In this document: positions 16,756 to 25,252 of the stretch, one piece after another
Layout of the letters: each line of letters begins with the position of its first letter
Position numbering within the stretch: the stretch's first letter is position 1
Made by a program: the position numbers and the translations under genes
Notes under the pieces: model-generated
The model's database searches: none
What the model was told of the DNA's origin: nothing
The model's input: only the letters and a program-made list of their open reading frames with translations
Assembly (NCBI RefSeq): GCF_003014485.1
Contig: NZ_PYGA01000036.1
Location: 1-57,772 of the forward strand
Direction: 5' to 3'
DNA from: Murinocardiopsis flavida
GTDB taxonomy: Bacteria > Actinomycetota > Actinomycetes > Streptosporangiales > Streptosporangiaceae
DNA: 57,772 nucleotides

Positions 16756-18021
16756 ATGCCATCGACTCCCGTGTCCCGCTGTCCCGTCCTCGACATCACG
16801 GCCGGTGCCGTGCACGCCGAGGCCGCCGCTCTGCGCGCGCAGGGCCCCGCCGTCCTGGTCGAGCTGCCCGGCGGCGTCCGCGCCTGGTCGGTGACCCGCC
16901 ACAGCGTCATCCGCGAGATGACGACCGATCCGCGCATCTCCCGCGACCCCCACCGGCACTGGCCCGGGATCGCCGACATCCCCGAGGGTTGGCAGCTGGC
17001 GGCGATCACCCTGCAACGCACCTTCGTGAACGCCTACGGGGCGGAGCACCGGCAGCGGCGTCGCCGCCTCGCGCCGTCGTTCTCACCCCGCCGGGTGGCG
17101 GCGATGCGCCCGCGGGTCCAGGCCACGGCGGACGCGCTGGTCGCCCGCCTCGCGGAGCTGGCGCCGGGGGAGACCGCCGACCTGCGGTCGGCGCTGTCGC
17201 TGCCGCTCACGATGACCGTCATCTGCGACCTCTTCGGCGTCCCCGAGTCCATGCGCGACCGCTTGGGCGCCGCCATCGACGGCATCATCGACACCACCGT
17301 CACCCCGGAGCAGTCCGCCGCCATCCAGGTCGAGCTGGACGCCTGCCTCACGGAGCTGGTGCGCCGCAAGCGGCAGGCCCCGGGGGACGACCTGACCAGT
17401 GACCTCCTCACCGGCTCCGTCGACGGTGCACCGGCGATGCCGGAAGAGGAGCTGCACGACAGCTTCTTCCTGCTGATCGGCGCCGGTTACGAGACGGCGG
17501 TCAACCTGATCACCAGCGCGGCCCACGCCCTGCTGGCCCACCCGCATTACCGTGAACGGATCGCCGAGAACACGCTCACCTGGGACGACGTCATTGAGGA
17601 GACGCTGCGCCACGAGGGGCCCGTGATGCACCTCCCGCTCCGGTACGCGCTGGCGGACATCGACCTGGGCGAGGGCGTGCTCATCCGGCAGGGGGACCCC
17701 GTCCTCCTGGCGTTCGCCGCGGCAGGGCGCGACCCGGAGCTGCACGCCGATACCCCGGACACCTTCGACCCCGACCGCTCGGAGAAGGAGCACCTCGCGT
17801 TCGGGCACGGGCCCCACTACTGCCTTGGTGCGCACCTCGCCCGGCTCGAAGCCCACGTCGCGCTGACCACGCTCTTCGACGCGTTCCCCCGGATCGGCCT
17901 CGCCGCGCCGGGGCCGCCGCCCAGGATCCCCTCGCTCGTCATCAACGGGTTCGCCGAGCTCCCTGTCGTCCCCCGGCCGCGCGAGGGGGCGGGCGTGCCG
18001 CACCCGCGCCGTCCCGCCTGA
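16756..18021 (+). CDS. Cytochrome P450 (class I bacterial type)
   Basis: From the ATG at 16756 (GAGAGGAG upstream) the protein has 421 residues, typical of soluble actinomycete P450s. The I-helix oxygen motif is AGYET (residues 243-247), the ExxR pair is Glu282-Arg285, and the haem ligand is Cys356 in FGHGPHYCLGAHLARLE. It should hydroxylate or epoxidise a small molecule using a separate ferredoxin and reductase, neither of which is in the window. Neighbours on both sides belong to other pathways, so it is an orphan here. A tailoring role for the polyketide 19 kb away is possible but unsupported by position. Confidence 0.92.
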   Translation: MPSTPVSRCPVLDITAGAVHAEAAALRAQGPAVLVELPGGVRAWSVTRHSVIREMTTDPRISRDPHRHWPGIADIPEGWQLAAITLQRTFVNAYGAEHRQRRRRLAPSFSPRRVAAMRPRVQATADALVARLAELAPGETADLRSALSLPLTMTVICDLFGVPESMRDRLGAAIDGIIDTTVTPEQSAAIQVELDACLTELVRRKRQAPGDDLTSDLLTGSVDGAPAMPEEELHDSFFLLIGAGYETAVNLITSAAHALLAHPHYRERIAENTLTWDDVIEETLRHEGPVMHLPLRYALADIDLGEGVLIRQGDPVLLAFAAAGRDPELHADTPDTFDPDRSEKEHLAFGHGPHYCLGAHLARLEAHVALTTLFDAFPRIGLAAPGPPPRIPSLVINGFAELPVVPRPREGAGVPHPRRPA

Positions 18022-18045
18022 CCGGCCCGTCTTGGCCGGCCGGTC
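18020..18045. terminator. Hairpin between convergent P450 and tctA genes
   Basis: GACCGGCC and GGCCGGTC pair around a 10-base loop, starting within the P450 stop codon. tctA ends 30 bases further on the opposite strand. It is a candidate bidirectional terminator. Confidence 0.4.
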
Positions 18046-18074
18046 TCAGCTGATCCGGCCGCTCCTGCCCGCGC

Positions 18075-19595
18075 TCAGGTGCCGGCGTCCTCGTGCTGCC
18101 GGTCGGGGGCGCCGCGCCGGGCGCGGAGCAGGTGCCGGGCGAGCGGCAGCAGGATGACCACGGCCAGGACCACGAGCAGTGTGCCGGAGATGGGGCGGGT
18201 GAGGAACCCGGTCGGGTCGCCGTCGAAGACCAGCAGGGAGCGGCGCAGCGAGGTCTCCAGCAGCGAGCCGAGGACGAACGCGAGTACCAGCGGCCCCGGC
18301 TCGAAGCCGTACTTCTTCATCAGGTAGCCGACGAGGCCGAACACGATCACCAGCGCGATGTCGAAGACGCTGTTGCGGACGGTGTAGACCCCCACCAGCG
18401 TGATCAGCACCGTGATCGGGGCGAGGATCGTGCCGCGCACCCGGAGGATCTTCACGAACAGGCCCACCAGCGGGATGCTCATGATCAGCAGCAGGATGTT
18501 CCCGATGTACATCGAGTTCACGACGCCCCAGAACAGCTCCGGTTCCTCGGCGACCAGCTGCGGCCCCGGGGTGACCCCTTGGATCAGCAGCGCCCCGAAG
18601 ATGATCGCCATGGTGGCGTTCGCCGGGATCCCCAGTGTGAGGAGCGGGATGAACGACGAGGTGGACGCCGCGTTGTTCGCCGTCTCCGGCGCCGCGACCC
18701 CTTCGATCGCGCCGTGGCCGAACCGTTCGGGCGTCTTCGACCGGCGCTTCTCCAGGCCGTACGCCGCGAGCGACGACAGGGTGGCGCCGCCGCCGGGGAG
18801 GATGCCGAGGAGGAAGCCGAGCACGGAGCCGCGTCCGATGGCCCCGGCCGACTGCCGCAGGTCGCCGCGTGATGGCCACACGTTGGCGACGCGGCTCGGG
18901 GCGGTCGCCCCTTTCGCCCGCTCCTCCAGGTTGTAGAGGATCTCGCCGAGGCCGAAGACGCCCATCGCGACGGGGACGAAGTCGATCCCGTCGGCCAGCG
19001 ACATCGAGCCGAAGGTGAACCGCTCGGCGCCGGTGAAGGTGTCCTGGCCGACGGTTGCGAGGAGCAGGCCGATGCAGGCGGCGACGACGGCCTTCACCCG
19101 CCCGCCGTTGCTCACCGTCGCCACCAGCAGGATTCCGAGCAGCGCGAGGGCCGTGTACTCGGGCGGCCCGAAGTCGAGGGCGAACCCCGCGACCACCGGG
19201 GCCAGGATCGACAGCGCCACGATGGACACGGTGCCGCCGATGAAGGACCCGATCGCCGCGATCCCGAGCGCGGTCCCGGCCCGGCCCTGGCGGGCCATCG
19301 CGTGGCCGTCGAAGACGGTCACGACCGACGACGCCTCGCCGGGCAGCCGCAGGAGCACCGATGTGATGGTGCCGCCGTACTGGGCGCCGTAGAAGATCCC
19401 GGCGAGCATGATGATCGCCGTCACCGGTTCGATGCTGAACGTGAGCGGCAGCAGGATCGCGATGGTGGCCGCGGGGCCGAGGCCGGGCAGCACCCCGACC
19501 AGCATCCCGATGACCACGCCGATCAGGCAGTAGAGCAGGTTGGCGGGCTCCAGGACGACGCCGAACCCGTCGATCATGGGCGTCAGGGATTCCAA
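18075..19595 (-). CDS. tctA: Tripartite tricarboxylate transporter, large membrane subunit
   Basis: A TTG start at 19595 with AGGAG five bases upstream gives 506 residues, the normal TctA size. The first ATG lies six codons later. About twelve helices are predicted. The family's paired glycine/proline signatures appear as VLPGLGPAATIAILLPLTF near residue 45 and GILPGGGATLSSLAAY near residue 255, with PETANNAASTSSFIPLLTLGIP following. TctA is the main channel of a secondary, binding-protein-dependent carboxylate importer. It is the last gene of tctC-tctB-tctA; a 106-base pyrimidine-rich gap separates it from tctB. The neighbouring aldarate dehydratases suggest glucarate and galactarate as cargo. 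Confidence 0.9.
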   Translation of the reverse strand: MESLTPMIDGFGVVLEPANLLYCLIGVVIGMLVGVLPGLGPAATIAILLPLTFSIEPVTAIIMLAGIFYGAQYGGTITSVLLRLPGEASSVVTVFDGHAMARQGRAGTALGIAAIGSFIGGTVSIVALSILAPVVAGFALDFGPPEYTALALLGILLVATVSNGGRVKAVVAACIGLLLATVGQDTFTGAERFTFGSMSLADGIDFVPVAMGVFGLGEILYNLEERAKGATAPSRVANVWPSRGDLRQSAGAIGRGSVLGFLLGILPGGGATLSSLAAYGLEKRRSKTPERFGHGAIEGVAAPETANNAASTSSFIPLLTLGIPANATMAIIFGALLIQGVTPGPQLVAEEPELFWGVVNSMYIGNILLLIMSIPLVGLFVKILRVRGTILAPITVLITLVGVYTVRNSVFDIALVIVFGLVGYLMKKYGFEPGPLVLAFVLGSLLETSLRRSLLVFDGDPTGFLTRPISGTLLVVLAVVILLPLARHLLRARRGAPDRQHEDAGT

Positions 19596-19605
19596 CGTCG
19601 CTCCT

Positions 19606-19655
19606 AGAGAAGGGAAGAAAGGGAAGAGGGGAGGGAGGAGGCAGGCAGGAGGTAG
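19606..19655 (+). repeat. Homopurine tract between tctB and tctA
   Basis: About 50 bases are almost purely A and G on the plus strand (runs such as GGGAAGAGGGGAGGGAGGAG), hence pyrimidines on the coding strand just upstream of the tctA ribosome site. The composition is unlike anything else in the window. Confidence 0.6.
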
Positions 19656-19701
19656 GTGCTTGAGGGGATCCGGCGGGCGGGGGGACCTGAGCAGGCGGGG
19701 A

Positions 19702-20289
19702 CTAGAGCAGGTGGGGGATCGGTATCGCCAGGGCGCCGACGAAGATCGCGTAGAACGCGGCGACGATCCCGAAGGAGGTGGCGATGGACAGCCGCCACGA
19801 CTCGCGGCCGAGGAAGCGCAGCCACACCAGGGCGAGCAGCAGCGACGGGATCTCAAAGCCGATGACACTGATGAGGGCGACGAATCCGACCATGGTCGCC
19901 ACCCCGGCGGCGATCCGCCACGTGGCGGGGGAGAGGGCTTCGGCGTCATCGGTGCGCCGCGCCAGCGCGCCCAGTGCGACACCGAGGCAGGTGATCGCGA
20001 TGCTCGTCAGGAACGGCCAGGTCCCGGCGGAGGGGGCGGCGGCGCTGCCGAGGCCGAGGGACCAGGAGCCGGCCGCCCCGGCGACCCCGACCGCCGTGAT
20101 CACGAGCGCGACCACCAGGTTGGCGGTGGTTCCGGCGGGTGCCGGGCGGTGCTCTTCGGCGGCTTCCCCGCCATCGGGGTCGGCGCCTGCGCCTGCGCCT
20201 GCGTCGGTGGAGGTGGCGGTAGCGGTGTCGGGGCCTGCGTCGGGTGGCGCCGGTTCGGGCCCCGGTCCTTCGGCGGAAGGGGTGGTCAC
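19702..20289 (-). CDS. tctB: Tripartite tricarboxylate transporter, small membrane subunit
   Basis: 195 residues from a GTG start that overlaps the tctC stop by four bases (GTGA), with GAGGAG upstream. A 50-residue Pro/Ala/Asp-rich N-terminus precedes about four membrane helices. These begin at NLVVALVITAVGVAGAAGSW and include WPFLTSIAITCLGVALGAL and a C-terminal SFGIVAAFYAIFVGALAIPIPHLL. TctB proteins are poorly conserved; identity rests on size, topology, the C-terminal pattern and its place between tctC and tctA. Confidence 0.85.
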   Translation of the reverse strand: MTTPSAEGPGPEPAPPDAGPDTATATSTDAGAGAGADPDGGEAAEEHRPAPAGTTANLVVALVITAVGVAGAAGSWSLGLGSAAAPSAGTWPFLTSIAITCLGVALGALARRTDDAEALSPATWRIAAGVATMVGFVALISVIGFEIPSLLLALVWLRFLGRESWRLSIATSFGIVAAFYAIFVGALAIPIPHLL

Positions 20290-21296
20290 TTCTCCTCGCC
20301 GAGGTCGATGTCGTACTTCTCGGTCGTGGCGCGGTAGTCCTTCAGCGACGCGGTCCATTCCTCGACGACCTTGTCGCCCTCGACCTCGTGCGCCTTGAGG
20401 AGGTTGTCCTTGTTGAACTTCTGGTAGGCGTCGGTGGCGAACGCCGACTCGAACGCGGTGCGCAGCCGCTTCACGGCCGAGTCAGGGGTGCCCTTCGGCG
20501 CGGCGATCGCACGGTACTGCGAGACCTCGACGTCGTACCCCTCCTCGACCGCAGTCGGGGTGTCGGGGAGGAACTCGCTCCTCTTGTCGGCGAAGGTGAG
20601 CAGCGGGGTCAGCTTGCCTGCCTTGACCTGTTCGATGGCCTCGCCGAGTTGGATGGCGGCGACGTCGACCTGCGAGCCGAGGACCGCGGTCAGTGTCGGC
20701 GACCCGCCGTCGAACGGGACGGCGGTGCCGGGGATCCCGGCCTCCTTGAACAGCAGCTCCTGGGACAGCTGGCTGCCGGTGCCGACACCGGTGGTGCCGA
20801 ACTTCAGCTCTTTGTCGGTGTCGGTCAGCTTCTTCAGCGTGTCCAGGTCGGAGGAGGCGGTGACCAGCACGTAGTCGTCCTGGGAGATGCCGGTGACCAC
20901 CTCGAAGTCGGCGATGTCGACGGCTTCGTCCGCCGGGACGGCCAGCGGGGTGATGGCGGTCAGCGAGGCGTTGATGACCATCAGGTTCTGCCCGTCGGGC
21001 TTCTGGCGCGCGAGTTCGGTCGCGGCGAGGGCGCCGTTGGCGCCGGGGGTGTTCACCACCGGCATCGCGACGCCGAGGTCGTCGGCTGCCGACTCCGCCA
21101 GCGCGCGGCCGATCAGGTCGGTGCTGCCGCCGGGCTCCTGGCCGACGGCCAGGGTGACGGGCCCGCTGGGGAACTCACCGCCGGCTCCGCCGCCCGAGAG
21201 GTTCCCGCCGCACGCCGCCGCCGTCAATGTGAGGGCCGCGGCGACCGCGGACACCGCCCCTCGGCGTGCCGACGTCTTTCCCATCACCTGGGCCAT
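20286..21296 (-). CDS. tctC: Tripartite tricarboxylate transporter, substrate-binding lipoprotein
   Basis: The 336-residue protein has a secretion signal (RRGAVSAVAAALTLTAAAC) ending in a probable lipobox cysteine near residue 28. The binding protein follows: GPVTLAVGQEPGGSTDLIGRALA opening lobe, a mid-protein GTTGVGTGSQLSQELLF segment and late RLRTAFESAFATDAYQKF. TctC-type proteins capture carboxylates outside the membrane and hand them to TctAB. It heads the operon and diverges from a lysR gene and the aldarate dehydratase genes, so aldaric acids are the likely ligands. The signal is compatible with lipid anchoring, though position -3 is Ala rather than Leu. Confidence 0.9.
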   Translation of the reverse strand: MAQVMGKTSARRGAVSAVAAALTLTAAACGGNLSGGGAGGEFPSGPVTLAVGQEPGGSTDLIGRALAESAADDLGVAMPVVNTPGANGALAATELARQKPDGQNLMVINASLTAITPLAVPADEAVDIADFEVVTGISQDDYVLVTASSDLDTLKKLTDTDKELKFGTTGVGTGSQLSQELLFKEAGIPGTAVPFDGGSPTLTAVLGSQVDVAAIQLGEAIEQVKAGKLTPLLTFADKRSEFLPDTPTAVEEGYDVEVSQYRAIAAPKGTPDSAVKRLRTAFESAFATDAYQKFNKDNLLKAHEVEGDKVVEEWTASLKDYRATTEKYDIDLGEEK

Positions 21297-21410
21297 GCCT
21301 GCTCCTTCGATCAGGGGGTCAACCGCTGCCCCGGCAGTGTGAGTGCCGTCACGTTGGGGAATGCTCGGCAGCCTAGGAGGTCCGTTCCATGCATGTCCAA
21401 GGCAAATGCG

Positions 21411-21435
21411 GCATGAGCTGATACTTATTCGGTAT
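21411..21435. promoter_or_regulatory. Candidate LysR binding region between tctC and lysR
   Basis: GCATGAGCTGATAC at 21411-21424 matches 11 of 14 bases of the palindrome at 22341, upstream of the aldarate operon. Directly overlapping it, ATAC-N7-GTAT at 21421-21435 is a T-N11-A style LysR box that runs into the lysR start codon. Confidence 0.5.
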
Positions 21436-22330
21436 GACGTTCTCTTTCGACCAGTTGCGCGGCTTCGTCGCCGTGGCCGAGGAACTGCACTTCGGCCGGG
21501 CGGCCGAGCGGCTCTCCATGACCCAGCCGCCGCTGAGCCGCCAGATCCAGAAGCTGGAGCGGACGGTCGGCGTACGGCTCTTCGAGCGGGACCGGCGGCG
21601 GGTCACCCTGACCGCGGCCGGCGAGGCGTTCATGGTGGAGGCGCGGCGGCTGCTCGCCCTTGCCGAGCGCGCCCCCGATCTCGCCCGGCGGATCTCCGCG
21701 GGGTCGAGCGGGACCCTCAAGGTCGCGTTCACGGCGGCCGCGTCCTACGGGACCCTCGGGCGGCTGCTGAACCGGCTGGAGGGTGTCCTCCCGGAGATCG
21801 ACATCGAGTTGTCGGAGATGGTCACTCGGGAGCAGGTCGCGGCGCTGCTCGGCGGCGAGGTGGACCTCGGCCTGGCGCGGCCGCCCTTCGACACCGAGAC
21901 GTTCGGCTCCCGGGTGCAGTTGCGCGAGCGCATGCTGGTGGCCGTTCCGGAGGGGCACCCGCTGGCGCGGCGGGGGCGGCCCGTCACCAGCGCGGACCTG
22001 GTCGACCTGCCGCTGATCATGCACTCGCCGACCAGGGCACGCTACTTCTACGACCTCGTCGTCGGGCTGGTCCCGATATCCCACCAGAACGTGGTGCACA
22101 CGGTCAGCCAGATCCTGACGATGGTCTGGCTGGTCGCCGCCGGGCGCGGGGTCGCGTTCGTGCCGGAGTCCGCGACCGGGCTCGGTATCGACGGCGTCCG
22201 CTACCTCGAACTCGACGGCCTCACGGGGACCCCCGTCGAACTCCACCTGCTGTGGCTGCGGGAGTCGCGGAACCCGGCCCTGTGGCGCGCGCTGGAGGCG
22301 TGGGACCCGCAGGAGACCGCGACACCGTGA
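21434..22330 (+). CDS. LysR family transcriptional regulator
   Basis: 298 residues with the N-terminal helix-turn-helix (LRGFVAVAEELHFGRAAERLSMTQPPLSRQIQKLE, residues about 8-42) and a two-lobe effector domain from about residue 90. The start at 21434 places the HTH at the normal distance. No Shine-Dalgarno sequence is evident, so the mRNA may be leaderless. It is divergent from tctCBA and followed by two aldarate dehydratase genes. It most likely activates both in response to glucarate, galactarate or a breakdown product. Confidence 0.9.
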   Translation: MTFSFDQLRGFVAVAEELHFGRAAERLSMTQPPLSRQIQKLERTVGVRLFERDRRRVTLTAAGEAFMVEARRLLALAERAPDLARRISAGSSGTLKVAFTAAASYGTLGRLLNRLEGVLPEIDIELSEMVTREQVAALLGGEVDLGLARPPFDTETFGSRVQLRERMLVAVPEGHPLARRGRPVTSADLVDLPLIMHSPTRARYFYDLVVGLVPISHQNVVHTVSQILTMVWLVAAGRGVAFVPESATGLGIDGVRYLELDGLTGTPVELHLLWLRESRNPALWRALEAWDPQETATP

Positions 22331-22340
22331 TGCCGGGCGC

Positions 22341-22354
22341 GCATCAGTTGATGC
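22341..22354. promoter_or_regulatory. Palindrome upstream of the aldarate dehydratase operon
   Basis: GCATCAGTTGATGC is a perfect inverted repeat (GCATCA-GT-TGATGC) ten bases after the lysR stop. A TTGGAC -35-like element lies just downstream. Its relative at 21411 suggests a common regulator, most simply the LysR protein. Confidence 0.5.
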
Positions 22355-22424
22355 AAAACGAGTCTTGGACAGCATCGAACGGTTCTCCGTACGGTATCGG
22401 CAACCCAGCGCAGGAGGAGCCCAC

Positions 22425-22538
22425 GTGCCTGTTGACGGACGACGACCCGCAGCCGCGGCGGTAGGGGACACCGGACCCGTCTCCGCGCACCGCCCCGCAC
22501 GCGCGGCAACGGCAACGGCAGCGGGGGGACGGCGATGA
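22425..22538 (+). CDS. Possible 37-codon leader ORF coupled to gudD
   Basis: A GTG with AGGAGGAG, the best ribosome site in this stretch, four to five bases upstream opens a 37-residue frame rich in Arg and Ala. It ends in TGA overlapping the gudD ATG (ATGA). The peptide has no recognisable domain. It may be a real small protein, but more likely serves to deliver ribosomes to gudD, which has only a weak GGGGGGA site of its own. Confidence 0.4.
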   Translation: MPVDGRRPAAAAVGDTGPVSAHRPARAATATAAGGRR

Positions 22539-23866
22539 GCGGGCGCGCCCCCACCGTCGCGGCGGTCGAGGTGGTGCCGGTCGCGGGGCACGACAGCATG
22601 CTGCTCAACCTCAGCGGCGCGCACGGCCCCTTCTTCACCCGCAACATCGCGGTGCTGACCGACAGCGAGGGACGGACCGGACTCGGGGAGGTGCCCGGCG
22701 GCGAACCGATCCGGCGCACCATCGCCGACGCCGCGGACCTGCTCGTCGGCGAGCCCGTCGCGCGGCTGCACGGCCTGCTCCGCCGGGTCGCCGACACCTT
22801 CGCCGACCGGGACGCGGGGGGCCGCGGCGCGCAGACCTTCGACCAGCGCGCCACCGTCCACGCCGTCACGGCGCTGGAATCGGCACTGCTCGACCTGCTC
22901 GGCCAGCACCTGGAGGTCCCCGTCGCCGACCTCCTCGGGGAGGGCCGGCAGCGCGACCGTGTGCCGGTGCTCGGCTACCTGTTCTACGTCGGCGACCGCG
23001 GCCGGGCCCCGCTGCCCTACCTCGCCGAGGACGCGCCGGCCGACGCGTGGGAGCGGCTGCGGCGCGAACCCGCGCTCACCCCGGACGCCGTGGTCGCCCT
23101 GGCCGAGGCGGCGCGGGAGCGCTACGGCTTCCGCGACTTCAAGCTCAAGGGCGGGGTGTTCGCAGGGGAGGAGGAGGTCGCGGCGGTCCGCGCGCTCGCC
23201 GCGCGCTTCCCCGACGCCCGGATCACCATCGACCCCAACGGCGCCTGGCCGCTCGCCGACGCCGTCCGGCTCTGCTCGGACCTGGGCGGGGTGCTCGCCT
23301 ACGCCGAGGACCCGTGCGGTGCCGAGGGCGGCTACTCGGGCCGGGAGGTGATGGCGGAGTTCCGCCGGGCGACCGGCCTGCCGACGGCGACCAACATGGT
23401 CGCCACCGACTGGCGGCAGCTGGCGCACAGCGTCCGGTCCCACGCGGTGGACATCCCCCTCGCCGACCCGCACTTCTGGACCATGCGCGGATCCGTGCGT
23501 GTGGCCCAGTTGTGCCACGACTTCGGCCTCACCTGGGGATCGCACTCCAACAACCACTTCGACATCTCGCTGGCGATGTTCACCCAGGTGGGCGCCGCGG
23601 CGCCCGGCGAGATCACCGCGCTCGACACCCACTGGATCTGGCAGGACGGGCAGGCGCTGACGCGCAGGCCGCCGCGGATCGAGGGCGGCGCGATCGCGGT
23701 GCCGAGCGCCCCCGGGCTCGGCCTGGAACTCGACCGGGACGCGCTGTCGGCGGCCCACGAGCGCTACCTCGAACACGGCCTCGGGGCGCGGGACGACGCG
23801 GCGGCGATGCGCCATCTCGTCCCGGGATGGGACTTCGACCCCAAGCGGCCCGCCATGGTGCGGTGA
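22535..23866 (+). CDS. gudD: D-glucarate dehydratase
   Basis: The 443-residue enolase-superfamily enzyme matches E. coli GudD almost motif for motif. The catalytic pair is Lys203/Lys205 in DFKLKGG, with Mg ligands Asp233 in TIDPNGAW and Glu258 in AEDPCGAE. Then come [22 protein letters not shown] and catalytic His337 in [15 protein letters not shown]. The C-terminus ends [14 protein letters not shown] as in that enzyme. It removes water from D-glucarate (or L-idarate) to give 5-keto-4-deoxyglucarate. It pairs with the following galactarate-type dehydratase, which forms the same product, and with the TctABC importer. The enzyme that would consume the product is not in the window. Confidence 0.96.
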   Translation: MSGRAPTVAAVEVVPVAGHDSMLLNLSGAHGPFFTRNIAVLTDSEGRTGLGEVPGGEPIRRTIADAADLLVGEPVARLHGLLRRVADTFADRDAGGRGAQTFDQRATVHAVTALESALLDLLGQHLEVPVADLLGEGRQRDRVPVLGYLFYVGDRGRAPLPYLAEDAPADAWERLRREPALTPDAVVALAEAARERYGFRDFKLKGGVFAGEEEVAAVRALAARFPDARITIDPNGAWPLADAVRLCSDLGGVLAYAEDPCGAEGGYSGREVMAEFRRATGLPTATNMVATDWRQLAHSVRSHAVDIPLADPHFWTMRGSVRVAQLCHDFGLTWGSHSNNHFDISLAMFTQVGAAAPGEITALDTHWIWQDGQALTRRPPRIEGGAIAVPSAPGLGLELDRDALSAAHERYLEHGLGARDDAAAMRHLVPGWDFDPKRPAMVR

Positions 23867-23958
23867 GCGCACCCCGCCCGGACCATCCCGCCCACCACGC
23901 CCGGCCCGCCCCGCCCCGCCCTTCTCGGCCGGAAAGCCCCACAACGGACGGAGACCCC

Positions 23959-25149
23959 ATGACCGCCCAGCCCGAATCCACCGGTGCGGCGGCCCGGCAC
24001 CGCGCCGCCGCCGACCGCATCAGCGAGGTCGCGCTCTCCCGCGTCGACCTCCCGCTCGCCGCGCCGATCAGCGACGCCAAGGTGCTCACCGGGCGGCAGA
24101 AGCCGCTCACGTCGGTGTCGATGCTGTTCGCGGAGATCCGCACCGAAGAGGGGTACGAGGGGGTCGGCTACACCTACTCCAAGCGCGCCGGGGGCCCCGG
24201 CCAGTACGCGCACGCGCGGGAGATCGCGCCGGAGCTGATCGGGGAGGACCCCAGCGACATCCAGCGGATCTGGACCAAGCTGGTGTGGGCCGGCGCCTCG
24301 GTCGGCCGCAGCGGGCTCGCCGCGCAGGCGGTCGCGGCGATCGACATCGCACTCTGGGACCTCAAGGCGAAGCGGGCCGGACTGCCGCTGGCCAAACTGC
24401 TCGGCGCGCACCGGGACGCGGTGGACTGCTACAACACCTCCGGCGGTTTCCTGTCCACCCCGCTGGACCAGGTGCTGGAGAACACGCGTGCCGCCCGGGC
24501 GAGCGGCATCGGCGGCATCAAGATCAAGGTCGGCCAACCCGACACCAGGGCCGACCTCGCCCGGCTCGCCGCCGTCCGCGCGGAGCTCGGCGACTTCCCG
24601 CTGATGGTTGACGCCAACCAGCAGTGGAACCGCGGCACCGCGATCCGCATGGGCCGCGCGCTGGAGGAGTTCGACCTCGTCTGGATCGAGGAGCCGCTCG
24701 ACGCCTACGACGCGGCCGGGCACGCGGCGCTGGCCGCCGAACTCGCGACGCCGATCGCGACCGGCGAGATGCTGACCAGCGTGTTCGAGCATGCGGAGCT
24801 GATCAGGCTCGGCGCGGCGGACTTCCTGCAACCGGACGCGGCGCGGGTCGGCGGGATCACGCCGTTCGTGAAGATCATGGCTTTGGGGCAGCACGCCGGT
24901 GTGCGGCTGGCGCCGCACTTCGCCATGGAGATCCACGTGCACTTGGCGGCGGCGTACGAGATCGACCCGTGGGTAGAGCACTTCGACTGGCTCCAGCCGC
25001 TCTTCGAGGAGCGGTTGGAGATCGCGGACGGCCGCATGCTCGTGCCCGACCGTCCGGGGCTCGGCTTCACCATCAGCGACCAGGCGCGCGCCTGGACCGA
25101 CCAGAGCGCCCGGGTCGACGCCGCCGGACACACCACCGACACGCGCTGA
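23959..25149 (+). CDS. L-talarate/galactarate dehydratase
   Basis: 396 residues from the ATG at 23959. It follows Salmonella L-talarate/galactarate dehydratase: PISDAKVLTGRQKPLT, YSKRAGGPGQYAHAREIAPELIGEDP, AGASVGRSG and CYNTSGGFL. It has the base Lys188/Lys190 in GIKIKVGQP, metal ligands Asp218, Glu244 and Glu270, and His320 in LAPHFAME. It dehydrates galactarate (and epimerises talarate), giving 5-keto-4-deoxyglucarate. It lies 92 bases after gudD on the same strand, so the two are probably co-transcribed. Together they cover the common aldaric acids from oxidised plant sugars and pectin. Confidence 0.93.
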   Translation: MTAQPESTGAAARHRAAADRISEVALSRVDLPLAAPISDAKVLTGRQKPLTSVSMLFAEIRTEEGYEGVGYTYSKRAGGPGQYAHAREIAPELIGEDPSDIQRIWTKLVWAGASVGRSGLAAQAVAAIDIALWDLKAKRAGLPLAKLLGAHRDAVDCYNTSGGFLSTPLDQVLENTRAARASGIGGIKIKVGQPDTRADLARLAAVRAELGDFPLMVDANQQWNRGTAIRMGRALEEFDLVWIEEPLDAYDAAGHAALAAELATPIATGEMLTSVFEHAELIRLGAADFLQPDAARVGGITPFVKIMALGQHAGVRLAPHFAMEIHVHLAAAYEIDPWVEHFDWLQPLFEERLEIADGRMLVPDRPGLGFTISDQARAWTDQSARVDAAGHTTDTR

Positions 25150-25150
25150 C

Positions 25151-25219
25151 CACCTGGCACGCCCTGTTCACCGGCACGCCCTGGTCACCGGCACACGCTG
25201 ATCATCGGGGCACACTGCC
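25151..25219. repeat. Four-copy tandem array, 17-bp unit
   Basis: Units like CACCGGCACGCCCTGGT occur at 25151-25168, 25169-25185, 25186-25202 and 25203-25219, starting one base after the stop of the talarate dehydratase gene and decaying to the right. Confidence 0.8.
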
Positions 25220-25252
25220 CCGTGCCCCCGGTCCCCGGTGCGGCCGCCCGGC

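Noticed and set aside
21425-23944. An 839-codon minus-strand frame over lysR and gudD
   Set aside because: Both genes on the plus strand have catalytic or DNA-binding motifs, while this frame shows only GC-driven composition.
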